Shown piece by piece: positions 43,340 to 52,839 of a DNA stretch of 64,000 nucleotides. A model generated the notes under the pieces. That model made no database searches, was not told the DNA's origin, and was given only the letters and a program-made list of their open reading frames with translations. Source of the stretch: G963663315 sp965231905 (GTDB taxonomy: Bacteria; Pseudomonadota; Gammaproteobacteria; Arenicellales; Poriferihabitantaceae); contig CBDDOO010000001.1 of assembly GCA_965231905.1 (NCBI GenBank), forward strand, positions 1 through 64,000, in the 5' to 3' direction. Within the stretch, counting starts at the first letter, position 1. The number at the start of each line of letters is the position of its first letter. The position numbers and the translations under genes are program-made.

Positions 43340-45856
43340 TCAGACCTCAACCGCTATCTTGATTTGGTTTTCTATAGCTGTATAGAGCCCTACATTGACC
43401 TCTGGTACACGGATGGAGACAAGTAGAGAATAATCCGCGCGCTGATCGTAGCGTTCTAGCTTGGGGCGTGTCTTCCACCAACCACTAACTGGAAACACCG
43501 CAAGCATGCCCCGGCTGGCCAGGCCAGCTGCTGGTCCCCTCCAGATATCGGAGTGCAAACTGCCTCTGTGGCGGTTACGCGTTCCCAACAGCCATCTTCG
43601 ATCATCCCCACTACTGGTACTACTGCCTTCCTCTGCATCTCTTGTCGCCAAATTGATCCGCTGACGAAATTCATCGTCAGATTCATGTGGCCGTTTCACG
43701 TCGAAACGCAAACCATGAGACTCATAGCGATAGCGGGATTTGACCCCTCTAGCTGACGGGTTAGGTTCAATAAAGTAGGAAACTGTTACCCGCATCTCTA
43801 CTTCCGTCTCGCCCAATGCCTCCAACTCCTGTAAGGGCCAGGGCAAGCGGTGCAGATTCATGTCTCTCAGGGTAGGCGCTTTACTGCCTTCTCTGGCAAA
43901 GGGATGAAGACTGTCTTCGCAAACCAAGGTTAGGGAATTCTCGACGCTCCACAAAGCACTCTCCAGATCAGGCTGACCAAAGCCACAATGACGCACCAGA
44001 CCAGCCACGTCTCCCTTGTTTGGATTCGATGGATCGGAAAGAAACTGGCCGCGCATCTCTGGTGTCCATTGTGCAGAATGAACCATCAATCCACGAATGG
44101 TTTCCATACGCAGATCGGGATATTCAGCCATTAGACGGGCGGCCATCCCTGCAGCCAATGCTGTCGCCGCACTGGTGGCATTACTTGTTGTAAACAACCG
44201 ATCAGCGATGGCCGAATTGGTAGTAAGCAAACTAAGGCTTGGCATACATATCGAACCGATTGCATCTTTTGCCACATTCCCGCCCTCAAAAACCACATCT
44301 GGCTTCAACGGCCAATGCGTCTGCCATGTTTGAGAGGTGGTGCTGAACGGACTCAATCCACCTGCTGGTGCAATGGGTTGGTAATCATCTGCATCAGGTT
44401 CCGTTATGTGAACCAGTTCAGTGGTTGCACCCACAGTCAGGGCGTTCCAGGCCTGACCTGGATCATGAATACCGTCGGTACTGTTGCTGTGAGGATATTG
44501 CGACCAAGCATTGGGATCATCGACATTACCGGCAGAGAGGATGAACAACCGATGCGTCTCTCCCTGGTTCTCATAGTCCACGGCAAGCCGATCGATCGTA
44601 GCTGACCAGGCGGAAGGACGCCCTTGATCGCGGGCATCCCGAGTAGCAATCGCCATGCTGAAGACACGCTGGCGGTCTGGCGCGGTAATCTCTGGATAAC
44701 TGACTGCCTGTATGGTCAGATAACCATGATACTCGGGATCACTACTGTTGGAATGGTTATGATCCAGCAATTTTACGGATTCAAGCCGGTGATAAATCGA
44801 TAACGGCTCACTAGAGACTAACGCCGACATCAGATCGCCCAACAATGCAAGACCTGCCATTTCAGTGCCATGACCCTGATTGTCATTTATTCCCCAACCC
44901 GGTTCGATGGTGTGTAGATCACGACTACCCAGTGCCGATGTGAGCAAAGGATGAGCACTATTGATCCCGGTATCCAGTACGCACACATGGGGTGCAACTT
45001 CACCTTCGACAGGAATACTCATGCGCTGTAAAAGGTCATCACTCCAGTCGGGTTGGTCTTTAGGCGGAAGAGAATCGAAGAAGTCCGCCGTTTCTTTTCC
45101 TCGCCGCAACTCTGCAATACTGTTTAGCGTCATCATGGAACGCTGCATCTGCTCACGCGAACCATATATCAGCAACACGGTTCGCTCCGGGAACTCGATA
45201 TGCCCCGGCGCTAATCGAAAGTCGAGACTTTCCGCAAGCCGTGAAAAGCGCTGCACCTCAGCGATGCGATCCCCTCTGACCGGCAACCATACTTCCCACC
45301 AGAAGGCTTTCTCATCAGACTGAGGAAAGACTTCAGGATCATCCGTCCATAAGGCTTTCAGACTGGCAACACGAATATTTCTTATGGCATCCAGCAGCTT
45401 TTGATTGCTAGGTTTTCTTGTACTTTTTTTCTCGTTTATTTTGTCCTTGCTCTCGTCCAGATAGGCAACTACAAGATTTTCCAGAATATGCAGCTTTCCG
45501 TCAGGAATAAAAATTGTGGCCATTGTCTGACTTTCTTCATGCCTCACATTGAGCAACTCAATGCCAGAACGTTCCTTGGCCAGCGACTCAAATGCCAATT
45601 CAATATCCGGGAAGCTCTCGAACTCCACTTGCAACCCGAAGCCCTCATCCATACCTGCTGACTCTTGTTGGGAATGTGCCTGCTCAATTTCAGGCCTGAG
45701 TGCCCCCAGCTGCTGTAACAATCGGCCACCATGCTGCTGACGGTCACGTAAAGGAACCTCCGTCGAATCTCCACCACTGCGTGGCCGAAATGACTCAGCA
45801 GTGACTGTATTTTTCAGGATAAAATGTGACTTGTGTTGCTCCCCGTCATTGGCCAT
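43340..45856 (-). CDS. Subtilisin-like serine protease (S8), cytoplasmic
   Basis: An 838-residue protein without signal peptide. The S8 triad is seen as Asp in VCVLDTGINSAHP (about residue 292), His in NDNQGHGTEMAG, and Ser in TSNATSAATALAAG (around 567), with the oxyanion Asn in FILSAGNVDDP. A helical N-terminal 240 residues and a C-terminal beta-rich part flank the protease. It lies 18 bases after a AAA+ ATPase gene, an S8-ATPase pairing that recurs in defence-type islands. It may cleave a substrate selected by that ATPase. Confidence 0.85.
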   Translation of the reverse strand: MANDGEQHKSHFILKNTVTAESFRPRSGGDSTEVPLRDRQQHGGRLLQQLGALRPEIEQAHSQQESAGMDEGFGLQVEFESFPDIELAFESLAKERSGIELLNVRHEESQTMATIFIPDGKLHILENLVVAYLDESKDKINEKKSTRKPSNQKLLDAIRNIRVASLKALWTDDPEVFPQSDEKAFWWEVWLPVRGDRIAEVQRFSRLAESLDFRLAPGHIEFPERTVLLIYGSREQMQRSMMTLNSIAELRRGKETADFFDSLPPKDQPDWSDDLLQRMSIPVEGEVAPHVCVLDTGINSAHPLLTSALGSRDLHTIEPGWGINDNQGHGTEMAGLALLGDLMSALVSSEPLSIYHRLESVKLLDHNHSNSSDPEYHGYLTIQAVSYPEITAPDRQRVFSMAIATRDARDQGRPSAWSATIDRLAVDYENQGETHRLFILSAGNVDDPNAWSQYPHSNSTDGIHDPGQAWNALTVGATTELVHITEPDADDYQPIAPAGGLSPFSTTSQTWQTHWPLKPDVVFEGGNVAKDAIGSICMPSLSLLTTNSAIADRLFTTSNATSAATALAAGMAARLMAEYPDLRMETIRGLMVHSAQWTPEMRGQFLSDPSNPNKGDVAGLVRHCGFGQPDLESALWSVENSLTLVCEDSLHPFAREGSKAPTLRDMNLHRLPWPLQELEALGETEVEMRVTVSYFIEPNPSARGVKSRYRYESHGLRFDVKRPHESDDEFRQRINLATRDAEEGSSTSSGDDRRWLLGTRNRHRGSLHSDIWRGPAAGLASRGMLAVFPVSGWWKTRPKLERYDQRADYSLLVSIRVPEVNVGLYTAIENQIKIAVEV

Positions 45857-45874
45857 AAGAATATCGTTCCGTGT

Positions 45875-46879
45875 TTATCGTGCGTTATTCCTGAAGCGGG
45901 TAGCCATCTGGCATCTATCCAGAATCGCTTGGCGAATATCATCTTCTGAAATGGTCTTTCGCTCCCCCATCAACGCTTCCTTCAAAGTTTCATTACAGGC
46001 ACGAACCAACTCAGCGTAACTGAGACCCTTTGACTCGCTGGCCAAACGTTTCCAGGAAACTCCTTTGGTCGTCTTCTCGCCAAGTCTTGATGTCAAAACA
46101 GTTGCAATATGCTCATCATCCGGCAATTCATAATGCAAGATATCGTCGAACCGGCGTAATAACGCATGATCGAGAATCTCTGGATGATTGGTCGCAGCAA
46201 CAATGAGGCTGTGCGACTCATCTTGCTCGATCATCTGTAAAAAACTGGTCAGAATGCGCCGTACTTCACCCACATCATTCGCCAGCCCTCGCTGAGAACC
46301 AATAGCGTCAAATTCATCGAAAAAATAGATGCCTCTGGTACGATCCGTGGCATCGAACACTTGGCGCAGTTTGGCGGCGGTTTCGCCCATGTACTTGGTA
46401 ATCAGTCCGTCCAGCCGAACCAGAAACAGTGGGAACCCGAGTTCACCGGCCAATATCGAAGCCGTCATAGTCTTACCGGTACCGGGCGCCCCCATCAACA
46501 ACAGCTTGCGCCTGGGTGACAATCCATGGGAAAGGAGTCTGGTAGCCTGCCTTTGTTCTCGGACGATGCGCTTGAGCTGACAGGCCAAAGATTCATCCAG
46601 CACTATTTCATCAAGGCGGTTTTTTGGATAATCGACACTAAGAAGTCCTGCCAACTCACCTCGTGGACGTCCGATGGGAACCGTCTTGGCAGCGTCTTTT
46701 GGCGGCAAACCACGGCGAGCCTTGGCCTGATCCACCAGACTGCGCAACTCTTCGGCCAATTTACCATGACCGATTTTTGCTTCATGGGCAGCAAGCTGCA
46801 TTGCTATAGAATAGAACCGATCGTCATCCCCATCGGCATGAGACTTTAGTAATGCTTTCAACTGGTTAGCGATAGCCAT
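45875..46879 (-). CDS. AAA+ ATPase partner of the S8 protease
   Basis: A 334-residue AAA+ ATPase from ATG 46879, chosen because GGAGG is eight bases upstream; ATG 46885 is too close. Walker A is GAPGTGKTMTASILAG, Walker B IYFFDEFDAIG, sensor 1 in IVAATNHPEILD, and the arginine finger HALLRRFD. It is a classical-clade (FtsH/spastin-like) module, preceded by a helical N-terminal domain. It probably supplies substrate recognition or unfolding for the neighbouring S8 protease. Confidence 0.85.
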   Translation of the reverse strand: MAIANQLKALLKSHADGDDDRFYSIAMQLAAHEAKIGHGKLAEELRSLVDQAKARRGLPPKDAAKTVPIGRPRGELAGLLSVDYPKNRLDEIVLDESLACQLKRIVREQRQATRLLSHGLSPRRKLLLMGAPGTGKTMTASILAGELGFPLFLVRLDGLITKYMGETAAKLRQVFDATDRTRGIYFFDEFDAIGSQRGLANDVGEVRRILTSFLQMIEQDESHSLIVAATNHPEILDHALLRRFDDILHYELPDDEHIATVLTSRLGEKTTKGVSWKRLASESKGLSYAELVRACNETLKEALMGERKTISEDDIRQAILDRCQMATRFRNNAR

Positions 46880-46900
46880 GACCATATCCTCCGGGTATCA

Positions 46901-49690
46901 TCATACCTTGAACACCTTCATCACTTCATCACCGAGATGGTTGATGACCTTAACCGCGATACGACCTGATTCTGGTTTGGTGAACGGTCGCGATGTATCG
47001 CTGTTGAGGGTAGCCCAAGCATCTTCGTTGATCTCCGCTTTCAATGTCGTCTTCAGCGCTTTGTACGGGTCGCTGGCGCCGAGGAAATAGGCGTGACGGA
47101 CGAAGAAACTCTCCTCGCTGTAGTCGGTGTCGATAAACCAGCAGGCAATACCACCGGGGCCGTCGGAGTGTATCTCGCCGGTTTGTGGATGAAAAACGTC
47201 TACTCCGTTGACTTTTACCTGAATTTGCCCGTCTTCGACAGTGAGAATGTCAATGTCAGGCTCTCCGAAGATAACGAACAGATTTCCCTTTCCAGTATTC
47301 TTCAGGTCGTCCGCCATGTGCAGGTCGGCGTTCATGCGTGCCTTGAGTATCGGGATGCGTCCGAGCTTGTCGAACTCGGATGAATGCGCGTCGTAGTTGA
47401 AGGCACATGCGATAAGGACATCGAAGTCGGCGTCACCAGCCTCACGGGTGGCCTCGACCAAGTCGGGTCGGGACACCGTTCCAAACTCGGGTCCGATGAA
47501 GATGGCTGCCCGCTTCTCGGGGCTCGCTGCGCCTACGTCTTGCTCTGAACCACCTTCAACGTATCGGCCTTCGGCACAGATCCAATGACCTGGCCAAGGA
47601 GTGAGCGCTGTAAATGTTATCTTGTCTTCCTTGTGGGCCTGCTGGACCCCGGCAGTTTTCAGGTTTTCCAGAATCATGCGGAAGAAATCCGCCTCATCGC
47701 TATAGCCAGTGTGACTATCGGTAACACCGTCGATCAACTCGTCGTTTTCGTCAACGCCCAACACACGGTGTGGCGACAAGCTTTCCACTGTGAAGGGTCC
47801 GGCCACCCGCACTTTCTTCTTGTCCTCGCAGGGTTTGTCATAGAGGTACTCGAAGTCTGCCTTTGCCGCTATGGAAGTGTCAATCTCCTTCTGCCGGGCA
47901 ATTCGCTGGTCCCACCATTGCTTATGGAGTTTCTTCGCCTCGGCAGGCCAGATTTCGTCAGCCTCACGAGGGATTTCCCATTCCTCCCACTCCTTACCCA
48001 AGGTTCTGTTCAACTGCGTGCGGAGTGGTTCCAGTTCCTTCTGGAACCTGTCCCAGATAACGTCTATCTCTGCGTTATTGGCGATTGACTTCAGCGTGAT
48101 GTGAGGCACCCGCTCATAGACGAAACCATGCCGAATGTCACCGCGTGTTGGTTGATTTGAAGGTATTGATTGAGTTATTTCTGCTTCTTTAGTCTGACCT
48201 TCCGGGCTATCTGCGAGCAGATAGTAGGGATAACGAGCTCCCATGATGCGTGCACGGGCCAGCGCCAGGGCAACGCGGGAAGTGTCTGTGGTAATCCAGC
48301 GGCGGCCCCATTGTTCGGCCACATAAGCCGTTGTGCCTGATCCACACGTTGGATCGAGAACTAGGTCACCTGGGTCAGTGGTCATTAGAATGCAGCGTTG
48401 AATCACCGGCAGGGCTGTTTGAACAACGTAGGTTTTTGTTCCGCCGAACTGGTTTTGTCCAACAGTGTCGGACCATGAATTAACGAAAGGGAATACCGGA
48501 AAATCGTCGAGAAATCTAATATATGAGAGTGTTTTACCCACGATTGCAATGCGACTGGCTCTGGACAGTCTTTTTATCCCCAAGGTATTCGTCTTCCAGT
48601 GCATTTGAATTCTGGGAGGAAAATCCAAACCACAAAAGTGTATGGATTTGTCATTTGCCGACGCGCCTTGTGACGTTAGCTGATCTAACGTCACAAGGCG
48701 CGTCGGCAAATGAACACTGTGGTTTAGAGTATTGAAAGACGATACTAGCTTATATGATCCAGCCCCTTCATCTCCTGCAACCTTATGTCGCCACAATCCC
48801 CGGTATTTTAGATTGGCAATGTCCTTTCCGTACCAACATATGTGGTCTCCGACATTTGACAACGAGCTGCCGGCGAAACCTGTCGTCTTAGCAAAGGTGA
48901 TTTGGCTTACAAAATTCTCCTCTCCAAACACCTCATCCATGACTGCTCGAACCCGATGGACATTCTCATCACCGATCTGTACAAATACGGAGCCGGAGTT
49001 TGACAACAAATCTCGCGCTACAGTCAGCCTGTCTCTCAAGTACGTCAAATACGAGTGAATCCCATCCCGCCAAGTGTCGCGAAACGCCTTCACCTGCTCC
49101 GGTTCGCGCGTGATGTGGTTGACGTTGCCATCTTTCACATCACGGCTGGTCGTTGACCACTGGAAATTGGAATTAAACTTGATGCCATAAGGCGGATCGA
49201 TATAGATGCACTGCACCTGCCCACGCAAACCTTCACGCTCGGCCAGTGATGCCATCACCTGCAGGCTGTCGCCCAGGATCATGCGGTTGGTCCAATTCGC
49301 GTCGTGCTGGTAGAACTCGGTCTTTGCATGGTCGTCGGGAAGCCCATTGAAGTCTGCGAACAGATCAACCTGCTTCTCAGCCGTCTGTTGATCCGCCTTC
49401 GATCGGTTCAGCAAGTCGTCAATCAGTACCTTGGGATGGACCTTCTCCTGGATGTAAAGCGGCGGCGCATGCACGATAAGATCTGACCAGTCCCGTTCGT
49501 CTTTCCCGCGCCAGACAAGCTGCGGATCAAGGTCGCGATTGCGCCGTTCATAGGCGACACGGACAGGCGATTGCTCTTCCTTACTAATCACCGGCTGGTA
49601 TTCGGCAGTCGGTATGTTCTTGCGCGTCGCTTTCTCATGGGTCAGCGCCTCTACTGATTTGCGACCGATCTTCTTTGTTCTTCTCGCCAT
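46901..49690 (-). CDS. Type III-like DNA methyltransferase (Mod)
   Basis: A 929-residue adenine-specific methyltransferase. The catalytic DPPY is in CIYIDPPYGIKF near residue 168 and the SAM-binding motif in VLDPTCGSGTTAYVAEQ near residue 450; DPPY before the SAM motif is the beta-class order of type III Mod. The long C-terminal part is typical of the BPTD_3080-like subgroup. It follows the Res gene by 19 bases, the reverse of the classical mod-res order. A large hairpin (48652-48712) lies inside the target-recognition region. Confidence 0.9.
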   Translation of the reverse strand: MARRTKKIGRKSVEALTHEKATRKNIPTAEYQPVISKEEQSPVRVAYERRNRDLDPQLVWRGKDERDWSDLIVHAPPLYIQEKVHPKVLIDDLLNRSKADQQTAEKQVDLFADFNGLPDDHAKTEFYQHDANWTNRMILGDSLQVMASLAEREGLRGQVQCIYIDPPYGIKFNSNFQWSTTSRDVKDGNVNHITREPEQVKAFRDTWRDGIHSYLTYLRDRLTVARDLLSNSGSVFVQIGDENVHRVRAVMDEVFGEENFVSQITFAKTTGFAGSSLSNVGDHICWYGKDIANLKYRGLWRHKVAGDEGAGSYKLVSSFNTLNHSVHLPTRLVTLDQLTSQGASANDKSIHFCGLDFPPRIQMHWKTNTLGIKRLSRASRIAIVGKTLSYIRFLDDFPVFPFVNSWSDTVGQNQFGGTKTYVVQTALPVIQRCILMTTDPGDLVLDPTCGSGTTAYVAEQWGRRWITTDTSRVALALARARIMGARYPYYLLADSPEGQTKEAEITQSIPSNQPTRGDIRHGFVYERVPHITLKSIANNAEIDVIWDRFQKELEPLRTQLNRTLGKEWEEWEIPREADEIWPAEAKKLHKQWWDQRIARQKEIDTSIAAKADFEYLYDKPCEDKKKVRVAGPFTVESLSPHRVLGVDENDELIDGVTDSHTGYSDEADFFRMILENLKTAGVQQAHKEDKITFTALTPWPGHWICAEGRYVEGGSEQDVGAASPEKRAAIFIGPEFGTVSRPDLVEATREAGDADFDVLIACAFNYDAHSSEFDKLGRIPILKARMNADLHMADDLKNTGKGNLFVIFGEPDIDILTVEDGQIQVKVNGVDVFHPQTGEIHSDGPGGIACWFIDTDYSEESFFVRHAYFLGASDPYKALKTTLKAEINEDAWATLNSDTSRPFTKPESGRIAVKVINHLGDEVMKVFKV
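48652..48712. repeat. Perfect 28-bp inverted repeat inside mod
   Basis: A 28-base arm (begins CATTTGCCGACGCGCC) and its exact complement separated by a 5-base loop, CTGAT. It is read in frame within the mod gene as HLPTRLVTLDQLTSQGASAN. Such a long perfect palindrome inside a coding sequence is unusual. Confidence 0.95.
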
Positions 49691-49709
49691 GTCCTGATTT
49701 TCTGTTCTT

Positions 49710-51689
49710 TTACGATACCGGTTCCGCGATAATGCTGTCGATCATTTGGTTGAAATGCTCTTTCACCTTGGCCCCGAAGTCGGACTGCATCTCCCACACA
49801 TCCACAAACTCGGCGAAAGCCCATCGTCCATAGTTGCCGTGGTTGTTGACACCGGGTACCCAATAAGTCTCCATGGTATTCTTCTTCTCTTTCGCATCCT
49901 CTCCCCGATAGCCCTTGATCTCCACAACCAGGTTTAGCGGGTCTGCTTTGCCCTGGCCGTCATCAATCAGGACGATGAAGTCCGGGATGTAGGTACGCAT
50001 CCTTGAGCCGTAGCGGTAGGGTACTTCAAGGCCGAGGTTGTGGTTCTTCACATAGGCCAGTACGCAGGGGTGGGTTTCGGCTACACGGCAGAATTCAGCT
50101 TCCCAGTCACTGTCCAAGATCGCCCAGTTCACATGGCATCGCCGTGCGTCGGTTTCGTAGCGATCAGTTTTGGACGTATTGAAATTAACGTGCATCGTGG
50201 AGCCTACAGAGTTATACGGGTCCAACACAGCCTTGACCGGGCGGCTGCCGATCTCGGCCCGTGTAATGGCCGCCGTAATGCGATCACAGGCCATATCGGC
50301 CAATTCCTGATACATAAGCTGCGCCGGGTAGGTATCGCCTTTGCAAACAAGTCGGGTATCGAGCCACTGTTTGGTGATGCGCTTGAGTTGGCCAAAGAGG
50401 TGGAGTTTCGGCCTCTCACCCGGATCACACCATTTGGTGTAGAGAAGCTGCTGGGTGACATGGAACAGCAGCGTGGAGCGGCGCATGTCTTTCAAATGTT
50501 CAAGGCTCAGGTCGATGTTTTCACCGATAATGCCAGCATTGCGGGTGATTGATGGGCCGACGAGATTGGGCGTGAGTTCCAGCACGGAGTCTGCCGTGAA
50601 CTCGGCCGTCAGCCGTTCCTCCGGGAGCTCGACCCGATAGCCCGCCACCCGTGGAAAGCGGATCTCGAGTTCGTCACGGTCGGGCCGGATGGCCTTGACC
50701 TGGATGGTCTCCCGGGGAGGTTGCGGCGGTGCCACCACAGGCTTCGCCGTGAAGTCGAAGGGGATGCCCAACACGTCGGCATACTCGACGTTGAACAGGT
50801 TCTCTTCGTTCAGGTCGTAGGACTGTCTGCGCAAAGCCCTGCCGATGACCTGTTCGCAGAGCAACTGAGTACCGAATGCTCGAACGCCGAGAACATGGGT
50901 GACGGTATTTGCGTCCCAACCTTCGGTGAGCATGGAGACTGATACGACGCAGCGAATCGAATCACCGAGTTGCCCGGGCTTGCCGACCGTGTTCATGACC
51001 TCCCGCAGCAGGTCCTGGTCGGTAATGTTCTCGGCCTGACGGCGGTCTCCGGTGCGCTCGATGATTTCACGGCGAAAACGGTCAATCTCATCCGAAGCCA
51101 GATCCCGGAAATTCTTGTTGAGCGCATCGCCGGATTCGATCTGTTCACTGTCTACAAGTAAGGTTCGTGGACGAGGAAATTGATTGCCGTGCTCGTCAAA
51201 ATTTCGGAACAGCGACAGCCGGCCGTTCTCGAGTGTGGTCGTACCATCTTTGTTCTCGCGATGGAATCCCGATATGAAGTCGTAGACAAGCTTGGAGGTA
51301 GAAGTGTTGTTGCAGACCACGATGAAGCAGGGTGGTACAATAATATCGGCCGATTCCCAGAGGTCGAAGGTCTTCTTATAGTGTCCGTAGAGCGCATCAA
51401 GCGCGGTCTGCAGTTCGACAGGCAGGCTCAGCGGATCCAGTGTCTTTGCCTTACCGCGCCCCTTCTTCGGCATGCGCGTGCGAATGTGCTGCCAGAGATT
51501 CCGGAACTTGGGCATGTCACCGCCCGGGATGTTGTCCGCCACCGGCACGCGCGGCAGTTTGACGATGCCGCACTCAATGGCATCCATGAGTGAGAAATCG
51601 CTCATGGTCCAGGGAAACAGCGTACCCTCGGCATAGCCGGAGCCACTGAGGAAAAAGGGCGTTGCAGAGAGATCAATCACACGGGACAA
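49710..51689 (-). CDS. Type III-like restriction subunit (Res), C-terminal frame
   Basis: A 659-residue frame that continues the Res protein of the gene at 51677-52768. It starts MSRVIDLSATPFFLSGSGYA (helicase motif III), has the SF2 segment VVSVSMLTEGWDANTVTHV and QVIGRALRR (motif VI), and ends with a PD-(D/E)xK nuclease: RTYIPDFIVLIDDG then NLVVEIKGYRG. Frames shift by -1 at an A6 tract near 51750, so a single polypeptide needs one extra A or a ribosomal slip at that site. It is 19 bases upstream of mod. Confidence 0.85.
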   Translation of the reverse strand: MSRVIDLSATPFFLSGSGYAEGTLFPWTMSDFSLMDAIECGIVKLPRVPVADNIPGGDMPKFRNLWQHIRTRMPKKGRGKAKTLDPLSLPVELQTALDALYGHYKKTFDLWESADIIVPPCFIVVCNNTSTSKLVYDFISGFHRENKDGTTTLENGRLSLFRNFDEHGNQFPRPRTLLVDSEQIESGDALNKNFRDLASDEIDRFRREIIERTGDRRQAENITDQDLLREVMNTVGKPGQLGDSIRCVVSVSMLTEGWDANTVTHVLGVRAFGTQLLCEQVIGRALRRQSYDLNEENLFNVEYADVLGIPFDFTAKPVVAPPQPPRETIQVKAIRPDRDELEIRFPRVAGYRVELPEERLTAEFTADSVLELTPNLVGPSITRNAGIIGENIDLSLEHLKDMRRSTLLFHVTQQLLYTKWCDPGERPKLHLFGQLKRITKQWLDTRLVCKGDTYPAQLMYQELADMACDRITAAITRAEIGSRPVKAVLDPYNSVGSTMHVNFNTSKTDRYETDARRCHVNWAILDSDWEAEFCRVAETHPCVLAYVKNHNLGLEVPYRYGSRMRTYIPDFIVLIDDGQGKADPLNLVVEIKGYRGEDAKEKKNTMETYWVPGVNNHGNYGRWAFAEFVDVWEMQSDFGAKVKEHFNQMIDSIIAEPVS

Positions 51690-52768
51690 ACCCAGTTTTC
51701 GATTGACTCCTTCGAGGCCTGATATCCAGAGCCGCGCCGCTTCCTTGTTTTTTCTGCCTCTTTCTTGTCGTCCCCTTTCAGATCGCCTTCCAGGTCTTCT
51801 CCCGGTTTCTCGCGATAGCAGTGGTGCGCTTCATCATTGATCGCCAGGATATTCTTCATACCCATCAGTTCAGGCATCACGCGCTGGAGCATCTGCCCCC
51901 CGGTCTCGACTGTGTTAAGGGCTTCGCCGCGGCCTTGCAGGAGTGATCGTCCGCCCTTCGATAAATCGATACGCTCGCGCAGTTTGAAGGCGTGGTAGTT
52001 CGTGATCACGATTTTCACGCGTTCCAGATCGGGAAGCATGTCGCCCGGAACCAACTCGCGACTCTGGTAGTAGCTATCCGGGTCGTTTGGCTGCAGAACG
52101 CGCAGGCGATCCCGAATGGTCAAGCCCGGCGCCGTGATCAGGAACCCCCGTGTGAATCGATTACTCTGCGGGTGACGCACGGCATTGATGGTCTGCCACG
52201 CGATCAGCATCGCCATCACCGTGGTTTTGCCGGCTCCCGTCGCGAGCTTGAACGCCATTCGCATGAGTTCGGGGTTGGCATCGTTGCTGGCGTTGGTGAG
52301 GTGTTCAAGGAATCGCTTGCCGGCGTTCCCCGCACGTGGCGCCACCTCGGTAAGCCAGATCGCGGTTTCGACCGCTTCGATCTGACAGAAGAACGGGCGG
52401 ATGCCACTAAACTTGTAGCGTCGCCAGTGTTGGAGTAAACGCGCTGTTTCAGGGGTCACGTGCCACTGGCCGGGATTCGGCAACTGACGCCAGTGCCCGA
52501 CTTCTTGACGAACGCCGTTGATAATGGCGGTGTGGTCGTATGCCTGGTTTCCGGTCGAGAATTCCAGGCTCTCGTCGGACAGCAGAGAAACCTGCTCCGC
52601 CGCTCCCTTGCGCTTCCTGGGCTTGGGGATCGGCGTGATGAAATCCGCCCGGCGACGCGCTTCCATAATCTTCCGGGTTGGCTGGCCGGATTCGTCGAGT
52701 TCCCAATGTCGTGATGGATATTCGTAGGGTGAGTTCAGTATCGGCCGCTCGAAGAATGGGTTATCCAC
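51677..52768 (-). CDS. Type III-like restriction subunit (Res), N-terminal frame
   Basis: A 363-residue frame from GTG 52768 after GAGGAACG. It carries the helicase Walker A (FKLATGAGKTTVMAMLIAW), GFLITAPGLTIRDRL, VKIVITNYHAFKLR and the DEAH-type box ILAINDEAHHCYRE. Near 51750 the zero frame leaves the family sequence; -1 reading gives KEAARLWISGLEGVNRKLGL, joining the C-terminal frame. The final 29 residues in the zero frame are unlikely to be native. The full protein is an ATP-dependent restriction endonuclease. Confidence 0.85.
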   Translation of the reverse strand: MDNPFFERPILNSPYEYPSRHWELDESGQPTRKIMEARRRADFITPIPKPRKRKGAAEQVSLLSDESLEFSTGNQAYDHTAIINGVRQEVGHWRQLPNPGQWHVTPETARLLQHWRRYKFSGIRPFFCQIEAVETAIWLTEVAPRAGNAGKRFLEHLTNASNDANPELMRMAFKLATGAGKTTVMAMLIAWQTINAVRHPQSNRFTRGFLITAPGLTIRDRLRVLQPNDPDSYYQSRELVPGDMLPDLERVKIVITNYHAFKLRERIDLSKGGRSLLQGRGEALNTVETGGQMLQRVMPELMGMKNILAINDEAHHCYREKPGEDLEGDLKGDDKKEAEKTRKRRGSGYQASKESIENWVCPV

Positions 52769-52839
52769 GGTCCGTTCCTCCCGGATAAGTCGCTAACCGA
52801 GCCATGTCACAATCTACTTGCTCTGGGCCCGACAAGGAA

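Noticed and set aside
46901..52768. BREX or DISARM system
   Set aside because: No PglZ, BrxC, BrxL, DrmA or DrmB-like gene is present; Res and Mod fit the type III-like restriction family instead.
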